From positions 1,302,001-1,366,000 of the forward strand of contig NZ_JAUSXF010000001.1 of assembly GCF_030816475.1 (NCBI RefSeq): a stretch of DNA of 64,000 nucleotides, in the 5' to 3' direction. The notes beneath the pieces were generated by a model, which saw only the letters and a program-made list of their open reading frames with translations, was not told the DNA's origin and searched no databases. This stretch comes from Arthrobacter pascens (GTDB taxonomy: Bacteria; Actinomycetota; Actinomycetes; Actinomycetales; Micrococcaceae). Of this stretch, positions 8,799 to 20,806 are shown in pieces (the first letter of the stretch is position 1; each line of letters opens with the position of its first letter). The translations under genes were made by a program, and so were the position numbers.

Positions 8799-11700
8799 TG
8801 CCAGGCTGGCGACGGGCGGCTTGGGACAGCTGACTCGGCCGAGGCGGCGCTTCCGGGCCGGGGCGGAGTCGAGGGGACGAGGCCAGGGGGCACCCAGCCA
8901 AGCTGGACGCTCGTCGACCGGCTTTCTGAGATCAGGACGCTCCGGCCAGGCGGGGGATTTGATTCGACCTCGAACCGAACACCGAAAATATCGCCGTCGG
9001 TGAAGGTACGCGGGGCGATCAGCAATCCGGTCCCCGTGCCCCGGGCGCTCAGCATCAACGGAACACGCTGGACAATGGAGGGGCTGAAAGCGGCAGTCAG
9101 TACAACGTTGAAGCCCATCGTATGGAGGTCTGCGAGGTCCTGGTTCGCGGCCGGCGGAAGCAGATCGGCGTCGTCAACCAAAGCGATCGAACCCGGGTCA
9201 AGCTCACCGGCGGCAGCCCTGCGGCGGACTTCAGACCAGTAGCGGACTGGTTCAGTCGCCCCTTCCGGCAAAAGCCAGGGACCTGCGCCGGCGTTGAGTC
9301 TGGGCAGCAGCTGCAGAAAGTTGGATTTTCCGGAGGAAGGTCCGCCCAAGGCAGCCAGGACTGCGCCTGCCGGCAGCCGGAGACCGACCGGAGTCAGCTC
9401 GTCGCCGCCCACCCCTATATACAGCCGATGGTGCCGTCGGGAGGGCTGGCCGGGCTGCCCCGTGGGGGACCGTTTGGCAGTGCAAAACATTCCGTCCTTC
9501 TGTCCACGGGCCAGCAGTTCCGGGACGGGCACTTTCGCTGGCAATGGCTCGATCCTGAACGGACGCCTGAGGACGCGCACGAGGCCCACGCCCGTAGCAG
9601 AACTGACCTGGCTATCGCTGTGGGAAGGCGTGTAAAACTGGCAGACCGCAACCCTGCCCGCCGAGAGCGCGCCGAAAGCCACGGCCCGCCCCCGCACGCT
9701 GGCGGTCTCAGGCATTCGTGGCCAGGAGATGCGGCTGTCCTCGCTGGATCCGACCGGAAAATAGACACGGTTCGGGATCGACCCGAAGAATCTGGCGGAT
9801 ACCAGTTCGCGCTGTCCCGAAAGGAGCATGGTGAGCCCCGCCTTGCCACCGTCCCGGACAAGATCCTGGACCAGGTCCTCGGCCCAGGCCAGGGGACCGG
9901 AGCGGAAGGCCGAGACCCAGGACCCCCACCCCGTGATCACCACGACAAGAGGCGTTGTGTCATCGGGAAGGGGACGGGTGAGCCGTTCGGACTGCTCCCG
10001 GGCCAGGCGCTCCAGAATGCGTACCGCGCGCCGCAGTTCGTGCAGGCCGGCATGGGCGCCCGTTCTGCCGTGCCCGGCCATGGCGTTGAAGGTGTTGTCG
10101 GCGTCGAGAATGTAGAAATGCGATTCCATGGGGTGGCAGGCGAGAGCATCCACGGCGGACGCCAGGGTCTCGCGGGCACCCGACTCTGATCCTCCGATGA
10201 GTGCAAGGTGTCCATGGCGGGCGGGTGCCCACGCGACAGGAATTGTCCGCTGCTCGTCGGGTAGGTCCATCAGGCCAAGCCGGATCGACCGGCCGCCGAA
10301 GATGCCGTCCTGCTCCGCCGCTGGCAGGCCAGGATATGTCGAGGGCGATTCGCTGCTGGCCGATTCCATCACCTCCCTTTTTGACAGTACGGTCGGAAGC
10401 GGCGCCGCAACCGGCCGCCGGACGGCTCTTCCGCCCATAGCAGTCCACAGCCCGGTCATGGCCGTTACTAGGGGAGCTGCGGCCAGTGCAGGCGTGATGA
10501 GAGCAGGATCTGTTGCAGGATGCGGGCCGCCGGCCGGCGACTCCAGTGCTTCTGTGGCGAGCCTGACCTTGACTCCTACGCATCTGCGTTCAACCGCAGC
10601 GGTGCTGAGTGACGCAGCCTGGAACTCCTGGGGAGCTTCCGTCCCTCGCACAAGGTAGGCCCTCCCAGGTGTGTCCAGGCTGATCCCTGCCGCGGCCTTG
10701 GAATTGATGATGTCCAAGGATTCCATCTCCGACTGCACGCGCAGGGCGATGCTGGTGGTCACGTTCGCGCGGATATCCGCCGTCAGTGCACCCTGCGGGC
10801 GCTGTGTCGCCATGACCAGGTGAACACCCAGGGATCGTCCGATTGCGGCGATTCTCATCAGCTCACGCAGAGCCTCGGGCGCTTGCTCCACGAGCATGCG
10901 GAACTCGTCGATGACCAGGACGAGGTGTGGGAGCGGTGAGTCCTGTCCCGCCTGGGAGGCCCGGTATGACGCCAGGTCAGGTGCCTTGACCGCCGCGAGG
11001 AGTTCCTCCCGGAGCCTGATCTCAGCCCGCAGGGACGCCAGCGAGCGTTCGACTTCGTGGCTTGTCAGATCGGTAAGCATTCCAACACAGTGGGGGAGAG
11101 CCGTTAGCGGTCCCAGCCCGGACCCGCCTTTGAAATCCACAAACAGGAAGTTGACGCGGTCTGGCGGGTAGCAGAGAGCCAGCGCCATGGTCAGGCTGCG
11201 CAGGAGTTCGGACTTGCCGGAGCCGGTGGTGCCGGCGACCAGCAGGTGGGGGCCATCGCTTTGGAGGTCCAGGACCCGTTTTCCCTCAGCGCCCTGTCCA
11301 ATAGGAACAGCGAGACCAGGGCTCAACTGGCTGCCTGCCCATCGTGAAGAGATGTCGGAAGGCGACAGGGAGAGCGTGGCGCCCAAGGAACACGTTGCCG
11401 GAATTGTTGCCTCTGTGTGACCCGGGAGGGCAGCTTCGCGGGCGAACTGACGGCAAAAACGACTGAAGACCTGATCAGGTACAAGATCGGGTACGAAGCG
11501 GATGCATTCCGTTGGCGTGTGCAGCAGCGACCGGTGTTCATCAAGTTCGACGTCGGCCGTCGTCGTCCCGCCGTCGCCTCGCCAGAGGCGGATAACCTGC
11601 CAGTTCTCCCGGAGAGCGCGTGCGATGTTCCCCGAGCCGGGGTCGGGGCCGTCCTCGCCGCCGTCGAGAAGCAGCACAGCATGGTGATAAGACGGCCCGT

Positions 11701-12958
11701 ATCCCCTGAGCACCAATGCCTCCAGGGCCGCGTGGTCGGGCGCGAGAGTGACGCCGGGCAGGTATCGCCCGGCCAGCGGAAGATGTTCCACGGTGCCATG
11801 GACCACCACGAAGGTGTCGTGGCCTCGCGGATAACCGCGCAGTTGCATGAGGACCGACCGGACCAGGCCGTCGATGGCCATACTCGGGCCGCGGACTGTG
11901 GTCAGTGGTTTGGTTGGATCCAGCGTCAGCGGCATCAGCCCGGCAGAGGGGATGGCTTTGTCCGGAGTTGCCGGTTCGAACCGGACATTCGCTTCCTGTA
12001 CGGCTTGGCCCAGCCGGAGCCAGATGCCCTGATCGCTGTCCTCCCGGGCACCCGGACGTTCGAGTGAAAGCCGCCCCGCGATGGCAACGTCAGAAAGCGG
12101 GGGCGCGGACCGTCGTCGTCGTTCCTTGTCCTCCCTGACCGCAGACGCAAGCGCTGCGGCGAACGCCCGGCGCTGCCGGCGCCCTGAAAAGACGGGCACC
12201 ACGATGGAGATCGCCGAGACTGCACTGAACGCCAGGAACATCCACATGCCAGTGAAGACTGCCAACCCGACTCCAAGGACGAGGGGGAGCGCAGCCGTGA
12301 GCAGCAGGACCGAACGGTTTCCTGTATCTACATGGCGGCTGACAACCAGGGGCGTCTGGACACAGCTTCCTGCATCATCCAGGTTGGGGCCGGGTGATTC
12401 CAGGAAAATGAGTGACAAGGATGAGTTCCCGCAGCGGATGGTGGAGGCCGTCGAAACGACGGCCGTTTTTATCCGCTCACCGTCCACTTCTGTCCCGTTG
12501 GCACTGTCGAGATCAACGATCGTGATGGCAGTATCCGTCACAATCAGGCGTGCGTGCTCCCTGGAAAGCTCCGGATCGGGGATGAGGATGTCGGTGCCGC
12601 TCCGCCCGATGCTGTAGGTTCCGCGCCTCAGGGGAACCACAGTTCCTGCGCCGGCGCCACTGTGTACGGCCAAGGCAAGGGTAAAGGCGGACCCGGAGTC
12701 GGTTCGTCCTGACCGGGGAGAGAACCTGGTACCGGCGCCGTCGACGAGGATCGCACCGTGGACCAGGGGTGGTTCGCCGAGCTTCATCGCAGCCATTCGT
12801 AGCCCGTCCACCGCGAGCTGACTGGTTCCGAACCTGGCGGAAATCCCTGCCTCCAGGTCCGCGCCGGACGTCCCGGGCGGGGCATCGATGGTGAGTTCGA
12901 CGGGCGGGCCCTGCAGCCTGGATCCCGGGCTGCCGGCCAAGGTGCAATGCAGTGGCAT
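8759..12958 (-). CDS. FHA domain FtsK/SpoIIIE ATPase, EccC/EssC-like
   Basis: This 1399-residue protein has the EssC/EccC plan of type VII secretion motor ATPases. An FHA domain lies at about 115-160 (SIGRSG, SREHARL, NGTEV), a hydrophobic pair at about 220-260, then three FtsK-like ATPase modules. Module 1 has an intact Walker A (GTTGSGKS, about 576-583) and Walker B (LVLVIDEF). Module 2 has a degenerate loop, GGSESGARE, without the lysine. Module 3 has GGPSSGKSN. I chose ATG 12958 because AGGA lies 8 nt upstream; the ATG at 12973 has no ribosome site. No WXG100, EccB, EccD or EccE gene is nearby, so secretion is inferred from architecture only. A DNA-translocase-like role is less likely. 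Confidence 0.82.
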   Translation of the reverse strand: MPLHCTLAGSPGSRLQGPPVELTIDAPPGTSGADLEAGISARFGTSQLAVDGLRMAAMKLGEPPLVHGAILVDGAGTRFSPRSGRTDSGSAFTLALAVHSGAGAGTVVPLRRGTYSIGRSGTDILIPDPELSREHARLIVTDTAITIVDLDSANGTEVDGERIKTAVVSTASTIRCGNSSLSLIFLESPGPNLDDAGSCVQTPLVVSRHVDTGNRSVLLLTAALPLVLGVGLAVFTGMWMFLAFSAVSAISIVVPVFSGRRQRRAFAAALASAVREDKERRRRSAPPLSDVAIAGRLSLERPGAREDSDQGIWLRLGQAVQEANVRFEPATPDKAIPSAGLMPLTLDPTKPLTTVRGPSMAIDGLVRSVLMQLRGYPRGHDTFVVVHGTVEHLPLAGRYLPGVTLAPDHAALEALVLRGYGPSYHHAVLLLDGGEDGPDPGSGNIARALRENWQVIRLWRGDGGTTTADVELDEHRSLLHTPTECIRFVPDLVPDQVFSRFCRQFAREAALPGHTEATIPATCSLGATLSLSPSDISSRWAGSQLSPGLAVPIGQGAEGKRVLDLQSDGPHLLVAGTTGSGKSELLRSLTMALALCYPPDRVNFLFVDFKGGSGLGPLTALPHCVGMLTDLTSHEVERSLASLRAEIRLREELLAAVKAPDLASYRASQAGQDSPLPHLVLVIDEFRMLVEQAPEALRELMRIAAIGRSLGVHLVMATQRPQGALTADIRANVTTSIALRVQSEMESLDIINSKAAAGISLDTPGRAYLVRGTEAPQEFQAASLSTAAVERRCVGVKVRLATEALESPAGGPHPATDPALITPALAAAPLVTAMTGLWTAMGGRAVRRPVAAPLPTVLSKREVMESASSESPSTYPGLPAAEQDGIFGGRSIRLGLMDLPDEQRTIPVAWAPARHGHLALIGGSESGARETLASAVDALACHPMESHFYILDADNTFNAMAGHGRTGAHAGLHELRRAVRILERLAREQSERLTRPLPDDTTPLVVVITGWGSWVSAFRSGPLAWAEDLVQDLVRDGGKAGLTMLLSGQRELVSARFFGSIPNRVYFPVGSSEDSRISWPRMPETASVRGRAVAFGALSAGRVAVCQFYTPSHSDSQVSSATGVGLVRVLRRPFRIEPLPAKVPVPELLARGQKDGMFCTAKRSPTGQPGQPSRRHHRLYIGVGGDELTPVGLRLPAGAVLAALGGPSSGKSNFLQLLPRLNAGAGPWLLPEGATEPVRYWSEVRRRAAAGELDPGSIALVDDADLLPPAANQDLADLHTMGFNVVLTAAFSPSIVQRVPLMLSARGTGTGLLIAPRTFTDGDIFGVRFEVESNPPPGRSVLISESRSTSVQLGWVPPGLVPSTPPRPGSAASAESAVPSRPSPAWHHKAGDDPPVRDA

Positions 12959-13138
12959 GTCACGAGTCCTCATGGTCAGCGTGAATCCACGCTAGCCATC
13001 GGACGTCCTGGTTGTCCCGGAGCCGTTGCCGCATGTGGATAATTCGCCAGCTCCGCTTCGCCTGTATGTCTGGGGCCCGCGTCCTGCCAGCTAGTATGAA
13101 TGACGATGTCGTGAGTCTATGAGGAAGGACATTCACGC

Positions 13139-13729
13139 GTGATAGTAGTTGCGGACAACGCCGATGTTTCAGCTGAGGCGGTCATCGGTGACGGGTCCAG
13201 AATCTGGCATCTTGCCCAGATACGGGAAGAGGCGCGGCTCGGCATGAACTGCATCATCGGCCGGGGCGCCTACATTGGGACCGGAGTCACGATGGGGGAC
13301 AACTGCAAGGTCCAGAACTATGCCCTGGTTTATGAGCCCGCCCAACTTGAAGACGGAGTCTTCATCGGCCCTGCGGTCGTACTAACGAATGATACTTATC
13401 CCCGCGCCATCACGCCGGAAGGCGGACTGAAAAGCGCGCATGACTGGGTTCCGGTCGGTGTCAACATCAAGCAGGGAGCATCCGTAGGTGCACGGGCGGT
13501 GTGCGTGGCGCCCCTGACAATCGGCCGGTGGGCAACAATCGCGGCCGGCGCTGTCGTGACGAAGGACGTCCCCGATTTTGCGCTCATGGCCGGAGTCCCG
13601 GCGAAGCGCCGCGGCTGGGTCGGAAAAGCCGGATTTCCGCTGACCAGGAGCGGCGGGCAGTGGGTGTGCCCCGAAACCGGTGCAAAGTATGTCGAACACG
13701 ATGAAATTCTTCGAGAGGTAGAGGTATGA
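13139..13729 (+). CDS. WbpD/WlbB-like UDP-sugar N-acetyltransferase
   Basis: A 196-residue left-handed beta-helix (hexapeptide repeat) acetyltransferase, with repeats such as AVIGDGSRIWHLAQI and ASVGARAVCVAPLTIGRWA. It matches WbpD/WlbB enzymes, which N-acetylate the 3-amino group of UDP-GlcNAc(3NH2)A using acetyl-CoA. It starts at GTG 13139 after AGGAAGGA and overlaps the next gene by 4 nt (ATGA). With the following aminotransferase and oxidoreductase it makes a three-step cassette for a di-N-acetylated uronic acid sugar. The UDP-GlcNAc 6-dehydrogenase (WbpA) needed for the uronic form is not in the window, so the exact sugar is uncertain. Confidence 0.85.
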   Translation: MIVVADNADVSAEAVIGDGSRIWHLAQIREEARLGMNCIIGRGAYIGTGVTMGDNCKVQNYALVYEPAQLEDGVFIGPAVVLTNDTYPRAITPEGGLKSAHDWVPVGVNIKQGASVGARAVCVAPLTIGRWATIAAGAVVTKDVPDFALMAGVPAKRRGWVGKAGFPLTRSGGQWVCPETGAKYVEHDEILREVEV

Positions 13730-14817
13730 GCCAGGAATTCATCCCCCCAGCCAAGCCCATTATCGGCGACGACGAGCGCAAGGCCGTCGACGCCGTGCTC
13801 GCAACAGGTCAGCTGGCGCAGGGGACGGAGGTCGCCGCGTTTGAGCAGGAATTCTCTGACGTCCTGCTGGACGGGCGCGCTGCCGTGGCTGTCAACTCCG
13901 GAACGTCCGGCCTCCACCTCGGGCTTCTCGCCGCAGGCATCGGGCCAGGCGATGAGGTCATTGTTCCTTCCTTCACCTTTGCGGCCACAGCCAACTCTGT
14001 CGCACTCACAGGAGCAACGCCGGTCTTCGCGGATATCGAGCTGGAGCATTTCACCCTTGATCCGACGTCGGTCGAATCGAAGATCACCGGGAAGACCGCA
14101 GGCATCATGCCTGTCCACCTCTACGGCCACCCGTTCGACGTTCAGGCTATAGGTGCAGTTGCGTCAAAGCACGGCGTCAAGGTTTTTGAAGATGCGGCGC
14201 AGGCCCACGGCGCCGCCGTCAACGGACGGAAAGTCGGGACATTCGGCGACTTCGCCATGTTCAGCCTGTACCCGACCAAGAACATGACCTCAGGTGAAGG
14301 GGGAATGGTCAGCACGGGCCTCCCGGACGTCGAACGGAAACTCCGCCTGCTCCGGAACCAGGGAATGGAACGCCACTACGAAAACGAACTGGTTGGGTTT
14401 AATGCACGCATGACAAACATCCACGCCGCCATCGGGCGCGTCCAGCTGACCAAGGTGCTGGGCTGGACGAAGACCCGCCAGGAAAACGCCGCCTTCCTGA
14501 CTGAAAACCTTGAGGGCGTCGTTACTCCCGTAGTCGCTGAGGGCTGCGAGCACGTTTATCACCAGTACACGATCCGGGTCGCCGATGACCGGGACGGCTT
14601 CGCCAAGGCCTTGCGGGCAGAGTACAACGTTGGCTGCGGAATTTATTACCCGATTCCAAACCACCGGCTGGCCCCGTTCCAGACAGAGGATGACCTGCCG
14701 GCCACTGATGAGGCGTCCAGGACTGTCCTCTCCCTGCCGGTCCACCCCTCTCTCACCCAGGAAGACCTCGAGCGCATCGTCTCGGCCGTAAATGCCATCG
14801 CAAAGGCAGGAAGCTAA
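13726..14817 (+). CDS. DegT/DnrJ/EryC1-family (WbpE-like) sugar aminotransferase
   Basis: 363 residues of the PLP-dependent DegT/DnrJ family. The Schiff-base lysine lies in SLYPTKNMTSGEGG, and the GTSGLHLGL and VFEDAAQAHGA motifs contact the cofactor. It should transaminate the 3-keto sugar made by the neighbouring WbpB-like enzyme, using glutamate as donor. The 4-nt ATGA overlap with the acetyltransferase and the TAATG junction with the oxidoreductase indicate one transcript with coupled translation. Confidence 0.9.
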   Translation: MSQEFIPPAKPIIGDDERKAVDAVLATGQLAQGTEVAAFEQEFSDVLLDGRAAVAVNSGTSGLHLGLLAAGIGPGDEVIVPSFTFAATANSVALTGATPVFADIELEHFTLDPTSVESKITGKTAGIMPVHLYGHPFDVQAIGAVASKHGVKVFEDAAQAHGAAVNGRKVGTFGDFAMFSLYPTKNMTSGEGGMVSTGLPDVERKLRLLRNQGMERHYENELVGFNARMTNIHAAIGRVQLTKVLGWTKTRQENAAFLTENLEGVVTPVVAEGCEHVYHQYTIRVADDRDGFAKALRAEYNVGCGIYYPIPNHRLAPFQTEDDLPATDEASRTVLSLPVHPSLTQEDLERIVSAVNAIAKAGS

Positions 14818-15833
14818 TGGCGAACTTGCGTGCCGGCCTTGTAGGACTCGGAATGATGGGCCGGCATCACGCCCGGGTCATCCGGGAGCTTGAGGGAGTG
14901 GACCTTGTCGCCGTGGCTGATTCTTTCGGCGACCAGCACGGCGCTGCCGATGGCCTGAAGGTATGCGGCAGTGTCGATGATTTGATCGCCCAGGGGATCG
15001 ACATTGCCGTGGTGGCGGTGCCAACAAACCTCCACGAGGAGGTCGCAATGCAGCTGGCCGCGGCCGGCATCCATTGCCTCGTGGAAAAACCCATCGCTGC
15101 TGATTCGGAGTCGGGCGGCCGGATCGCGGCTGAGTTCGAACGCCGGGGGCTGATTGGTGCCGTCGGCCACATCGAACGGTTCAATCCCGCCCTGCAAAGC
15201 CTCCGGAAACGGCTGGAGTCGGGGGATCTAGGCGATGTCTACCACATTTCCACCCGTCGACAAGGCCCATTCCCGTCTCGAATCGCAGACGTCGGAGTAG
15301 TCAAAGACCTCGCGACGCACGACATCGACCTGACAGCATGGCTGGCTCAAAGTAACTACGTCGACGTGATGGCACACACGACCTCCCGCAGCGGACGCGA
15401 ACACGAAGACATGGTGACTGCGATCGGACACCTGGGCGGCGGCATCGTCACCAACCACATCGTGAACTGGTTGTCTCCCATGAAAGAACGCACTGCGATT
15501 GTCCTGGGTGAACGGGGCGCTTTCGTGGCAGACACCATCTCGGCGGACCTTACGTTCGTAGAGAACGGGACCTTCCAGACCGAGTGGGAATCCATGGCGG
15601 CCTTCCGGGGTGTGTCTGAGGGCTCCAGCACCAGGTTCGCGCTGGCCAAGCGTGAACCGCTGAAAATGGAGCACGAGGCGTTTCGGGATGCGGTACTGGG
15701 CAAGTCCATGAATATCGTCACCATGGCCGAGGGGTTGGAGACGCTGCGTGTGGCAGAAGCCGTTTTGGAGTCTGCCAGGACCGGCGCCGTCGTTACCCTC
15801 CAGGTCCCGGAGAGGGAGCCCCGGAGGCAGTAA
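14817..15833 (+). CDS. Gfo/Idh/MocA oxidoreductase, WbpB-like UDP-sugar 3-dehydrogenase
   Basis: 338 residues with an N-terminal Rossmann NAD fold (GLVGLGMMGRHHARV) and the family EKP motif (HCLVEKPIAAD). WbpB-type enzymes oxidise the C3 hydroxyl of a UDP-sugar to the 3-keto form, the substrate of the aminotransferase upstream. It starts at ATG 14817, sharing one base with the previous stop. After its stop there are 155 nt before glf, containing a clear palindrome, so glf probably has its own promoter. Confidence 0.85.
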   Translation: MANLRAGLVGLGMMGRHHARVIRELEGVDLVAVADSFGDQHGAADGLKVCGSVDDLIAQGIDIAVVAVPTNLHEEVAMQLAAAGIHCLVEKPIAADSESGGRIAAEFERRGLIGAVGHIERFNPALQSLRKRLESGDLGDVYHISTRRQGPFPSRIADVGVVKDLATHDIDLTAWLAQSNYVDVMAHTTSRSGREHEDMVTAIGHLGGGIVTNHIVNWLSPMKERTAIVLGERGAFVADTISADLTFVENGTFQTEWESMAAFRGVSEGSSTRFALAKREPLKMEHEAFRDAVLGKSMNIVTMAEGLETLRVAEAVLESARTGAVVTLQVPEREPRRQ

Positions 15834-15920
15834 ATATCAGCTGTTGGCCTGCACCCGGTTTGTTTGCCGCCGCCGGCCGGCCCCGATGTGGAATGCGGCC
15901 GGCAACCGTCGGGCGGCCAC

Positions 15921-15937
15921 GTCAAGGTAACCTTGAC
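15921..15937. promoter_or_regulatory. 17-bp perfect palindrome upstream of glf
   Basis: GTCAAGGT-A-ACCTTGAC: two perfect 8-bp half-sites around one base, 52 nt before the glf start. The form resembles MerR/SoxR-family operators, which are palindromes within an over-spaced promoter. No regulator gene of that family is in the window. Confidence 0.4.
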
Positions 15938-15943
15938 CAGTAA

Positions 15944-19164
<3,221 letters not shown>

Positions 19165-20034
19165 ATGGCAGGCGAAGGCGACCAGCTGATCAGGCCGGGG
19201 AGCGGCCGTGGTCTCCTGGACGTTTACGGGGACCGGTTCCTTTTGAAGCTGCTGGTACGCAAGGAAATCAAGGTGCGCTACCGGGGCTCAGTACTCGGGC
19301 TCTTGTGGTCCTACGTAAAACCGCTGGTGCAGTTCCTCATCTACTTCGTGGCGCTGGGCATCTTCCTGAACCTTCAGCGCGGAACCCCCAACTATGCGAT
19401 CTACCTTTTTGCGGGCATCGTGCTGGTCAACTTCTTCACGGAGTCGCTGTCCAACGCCACACGGTCGATCGTCGATAACCGCGATCTCATCCGGAAGATC
19501 TATCTGCCCCGTGAGCTTTTCCCGGTGGCCACAGTATGGGTGTCGGCGGCGCATTTTCTGCCGCAACTTCTCGTCCTGATCGGCGCGTGCCTTGTTGTGG
19601 GCTGGGCGCCGTCGATCTTGCAGCTGGCGGCTGTTGTCCTGATATTCCTGATGGTCTCGGTGCTCGCAACGGGGCTGGGCCTGATCTTCGGCGCGGTTAA
19701 CGTCTATTTCCGGGATTCAGAGAACATTGTGGACATGATCGTGATGGTGGTGACGTGGGCTTCGCCGGTCCTCTACGTCTGGTCGATGGTTAAAAGCGTG
19801 ATGGGACCGTGGTTCTGGCTGTATCAGCTGAACCCGATGACAGTCGCCGTCGAAGTCTTCCACTGGGCGTTTTGGGAACCCACGCTCAGAGCGGACCAAC
19901 TTTCGATCGGACCCATTCCCCCTGACCTTCTGACGATCTGGCTTCCGGTCGCCATTCTCATCTCGCTGGTTGTGCTTTTCCTCGGACAGCTGACTTTCCG
20001 CCGCCTCGCCATCCATTTCGCACAGGAGCTCTGA
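19165..20034 (+). CDS. wzm: ABC-2 type polysaccharide exporter permease (Wzm-like)
   Basis: 289 residues with six predicted membrane helices and the ABC-2 family start KLLVRKEIKVRYRGSVLG plus LPRELFPVATV. This is the membrane subunit of Wzm/Wzt-type polysaccharide exporters (O-antigen, teichoic acid, galactan). It begins at the base after the glfT2 stop and is followed 1 nt later by the ATPase gene. The substrate is probably the lipid-linked galactan made by the genes before it. Confidence 0.92.
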   Translation: MAGEGDQLIRPGSGRGLLDVYGDRFLLKLLVRKEIKVRYRGSVLGLLWSYVKPLVQFLIYFVALGIFLNLQRGTPNYAIYLFAGIVLVNFFTESLSNATRSIVDNRDLIRKIYLPRELFPVATVWVSAAHFLPQLLVLIGACLVVGWAPSILQLAAVVLIFLMVSVLATGLGLIFGAVNVYFRDSENIVDMIVMVVTWASPVLYVWSMVKSVMGPWFWLYQLNPMTVAVEVFHWAFWEPTLRADQLSIGPIPPDLLTIWLPVAILISLVVLFLGQLTFRRLAIHFAQEL

Positions 20035-20035
20035 C

Positions 20036-20806
20036 ATGACGCCGCATGGCCATGTAGCCATCAGTTGCATTGACCTCCGGAAGCAGTTCGTCCTGCGCCA
20101 TACCAGATCCCTGAAGGAAGCCCTCGTATGGCTGGTGAAGGGACGTAAAGGGGACCTGTCCAAGAAGTTCCTGGCACTCAAGGATGTCTCCCTTGAAGTA
20201 AAACAGGGGGAAACGGTTGCCCTCCTCGGGCTGAACGGCTCGGGCAAGTCAACGCTCCTGAAACTCATTTCGGGCGTTCTGCAGCCTGACGGCGGGACGG
20301 TCCGCACCCGGGGACGAGTCGCGGGGCTGATTGAGGTGGGTGCCGGATTCCATCACGACCTCAGCGGCCGGGACAACGTGTACCTCAACGGCGCCATTCT
20401 CGGAATGACGGAAAAGCAAATCGACGAAATGTTCGACTCCATCGTTGAGTTTTCCGAGATCGGGGAATTCATTGACACGGAGGTGAAATTCTATTCGTCG
20501 GGCATGTACCTCCGGCTCGCATTCTCGATTGCCGTGCACACGGACCCGGAAGTGTTCCTGATCGATGAAATCCTTGCCGTCGGTGACGAACCGTTCCAGC
20601 GGAAATGCATCGCAAAGATCAAGGAGCTTTCCGCAAAAGGGAAGACGTTGTTCGTCGTCAGTCATGACCTGGATCTTGTTGCGACGGTGTGCGAGCGTGG
20701 CGTGCTCCTGGAACACGGCAACATCATCATGGACGGCGAAGTTCACGAGGTCGTCAGGGAACTGAGGCGGCGTTCCGAACACGCCGAATCCGAGGGCAGT
20801 TTGTGA
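20036..20806 (+). CDS. wzt: ABC polysaccharide exporter ATPase (Wzt-like)
   Basis: 256 residues with Walker A GLNGSGKST, a signature region FYSSGMYLRLAFS, Walker B VFLIDEILAVGD and the switch histidine in VVSHD. The RxxSLKEAL-type N-terminus and GVGAGFHHDLSGRDN stretch are typical of exporters such as Wzt, TagH and RfbE. It lacks the extra C-terminal carbohydrate-binding domain of some Wzt proteins, as is usual when export does not need a modified chain end. Its stop overlaps the next start (GTGA). Confidence 0.93.
   Translation: MTPHGHVAISCIDLRKQFVLRHTRSLKEALVWLVKGRKGDLSKKFLALKDVSLEVKQGETVALLGLNGSGKSTLLKLISGVLQPDGGTVRTRGRVAGLIEVGAGFHHDLSGRDNVYLNGAILGMTEKQIDEMFDSIVEFSEIGEFIDTEVKFYSSGMYLRLAFSIAVHTDPEVFLIDEILAVGDEPFQRKCIAKIKELSAKGKTLFVVSHDLDLVATVCERGVLLEHGNIIMDGEVHEVVRELRRRSEHAESEGSL

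Noticed and set aside
9122-10189. 355-codon plus-strand frame opposite the FHA-FtsK gene
   Set aside because: Antisense to the ATPase modules; no domain and no ribosome site.
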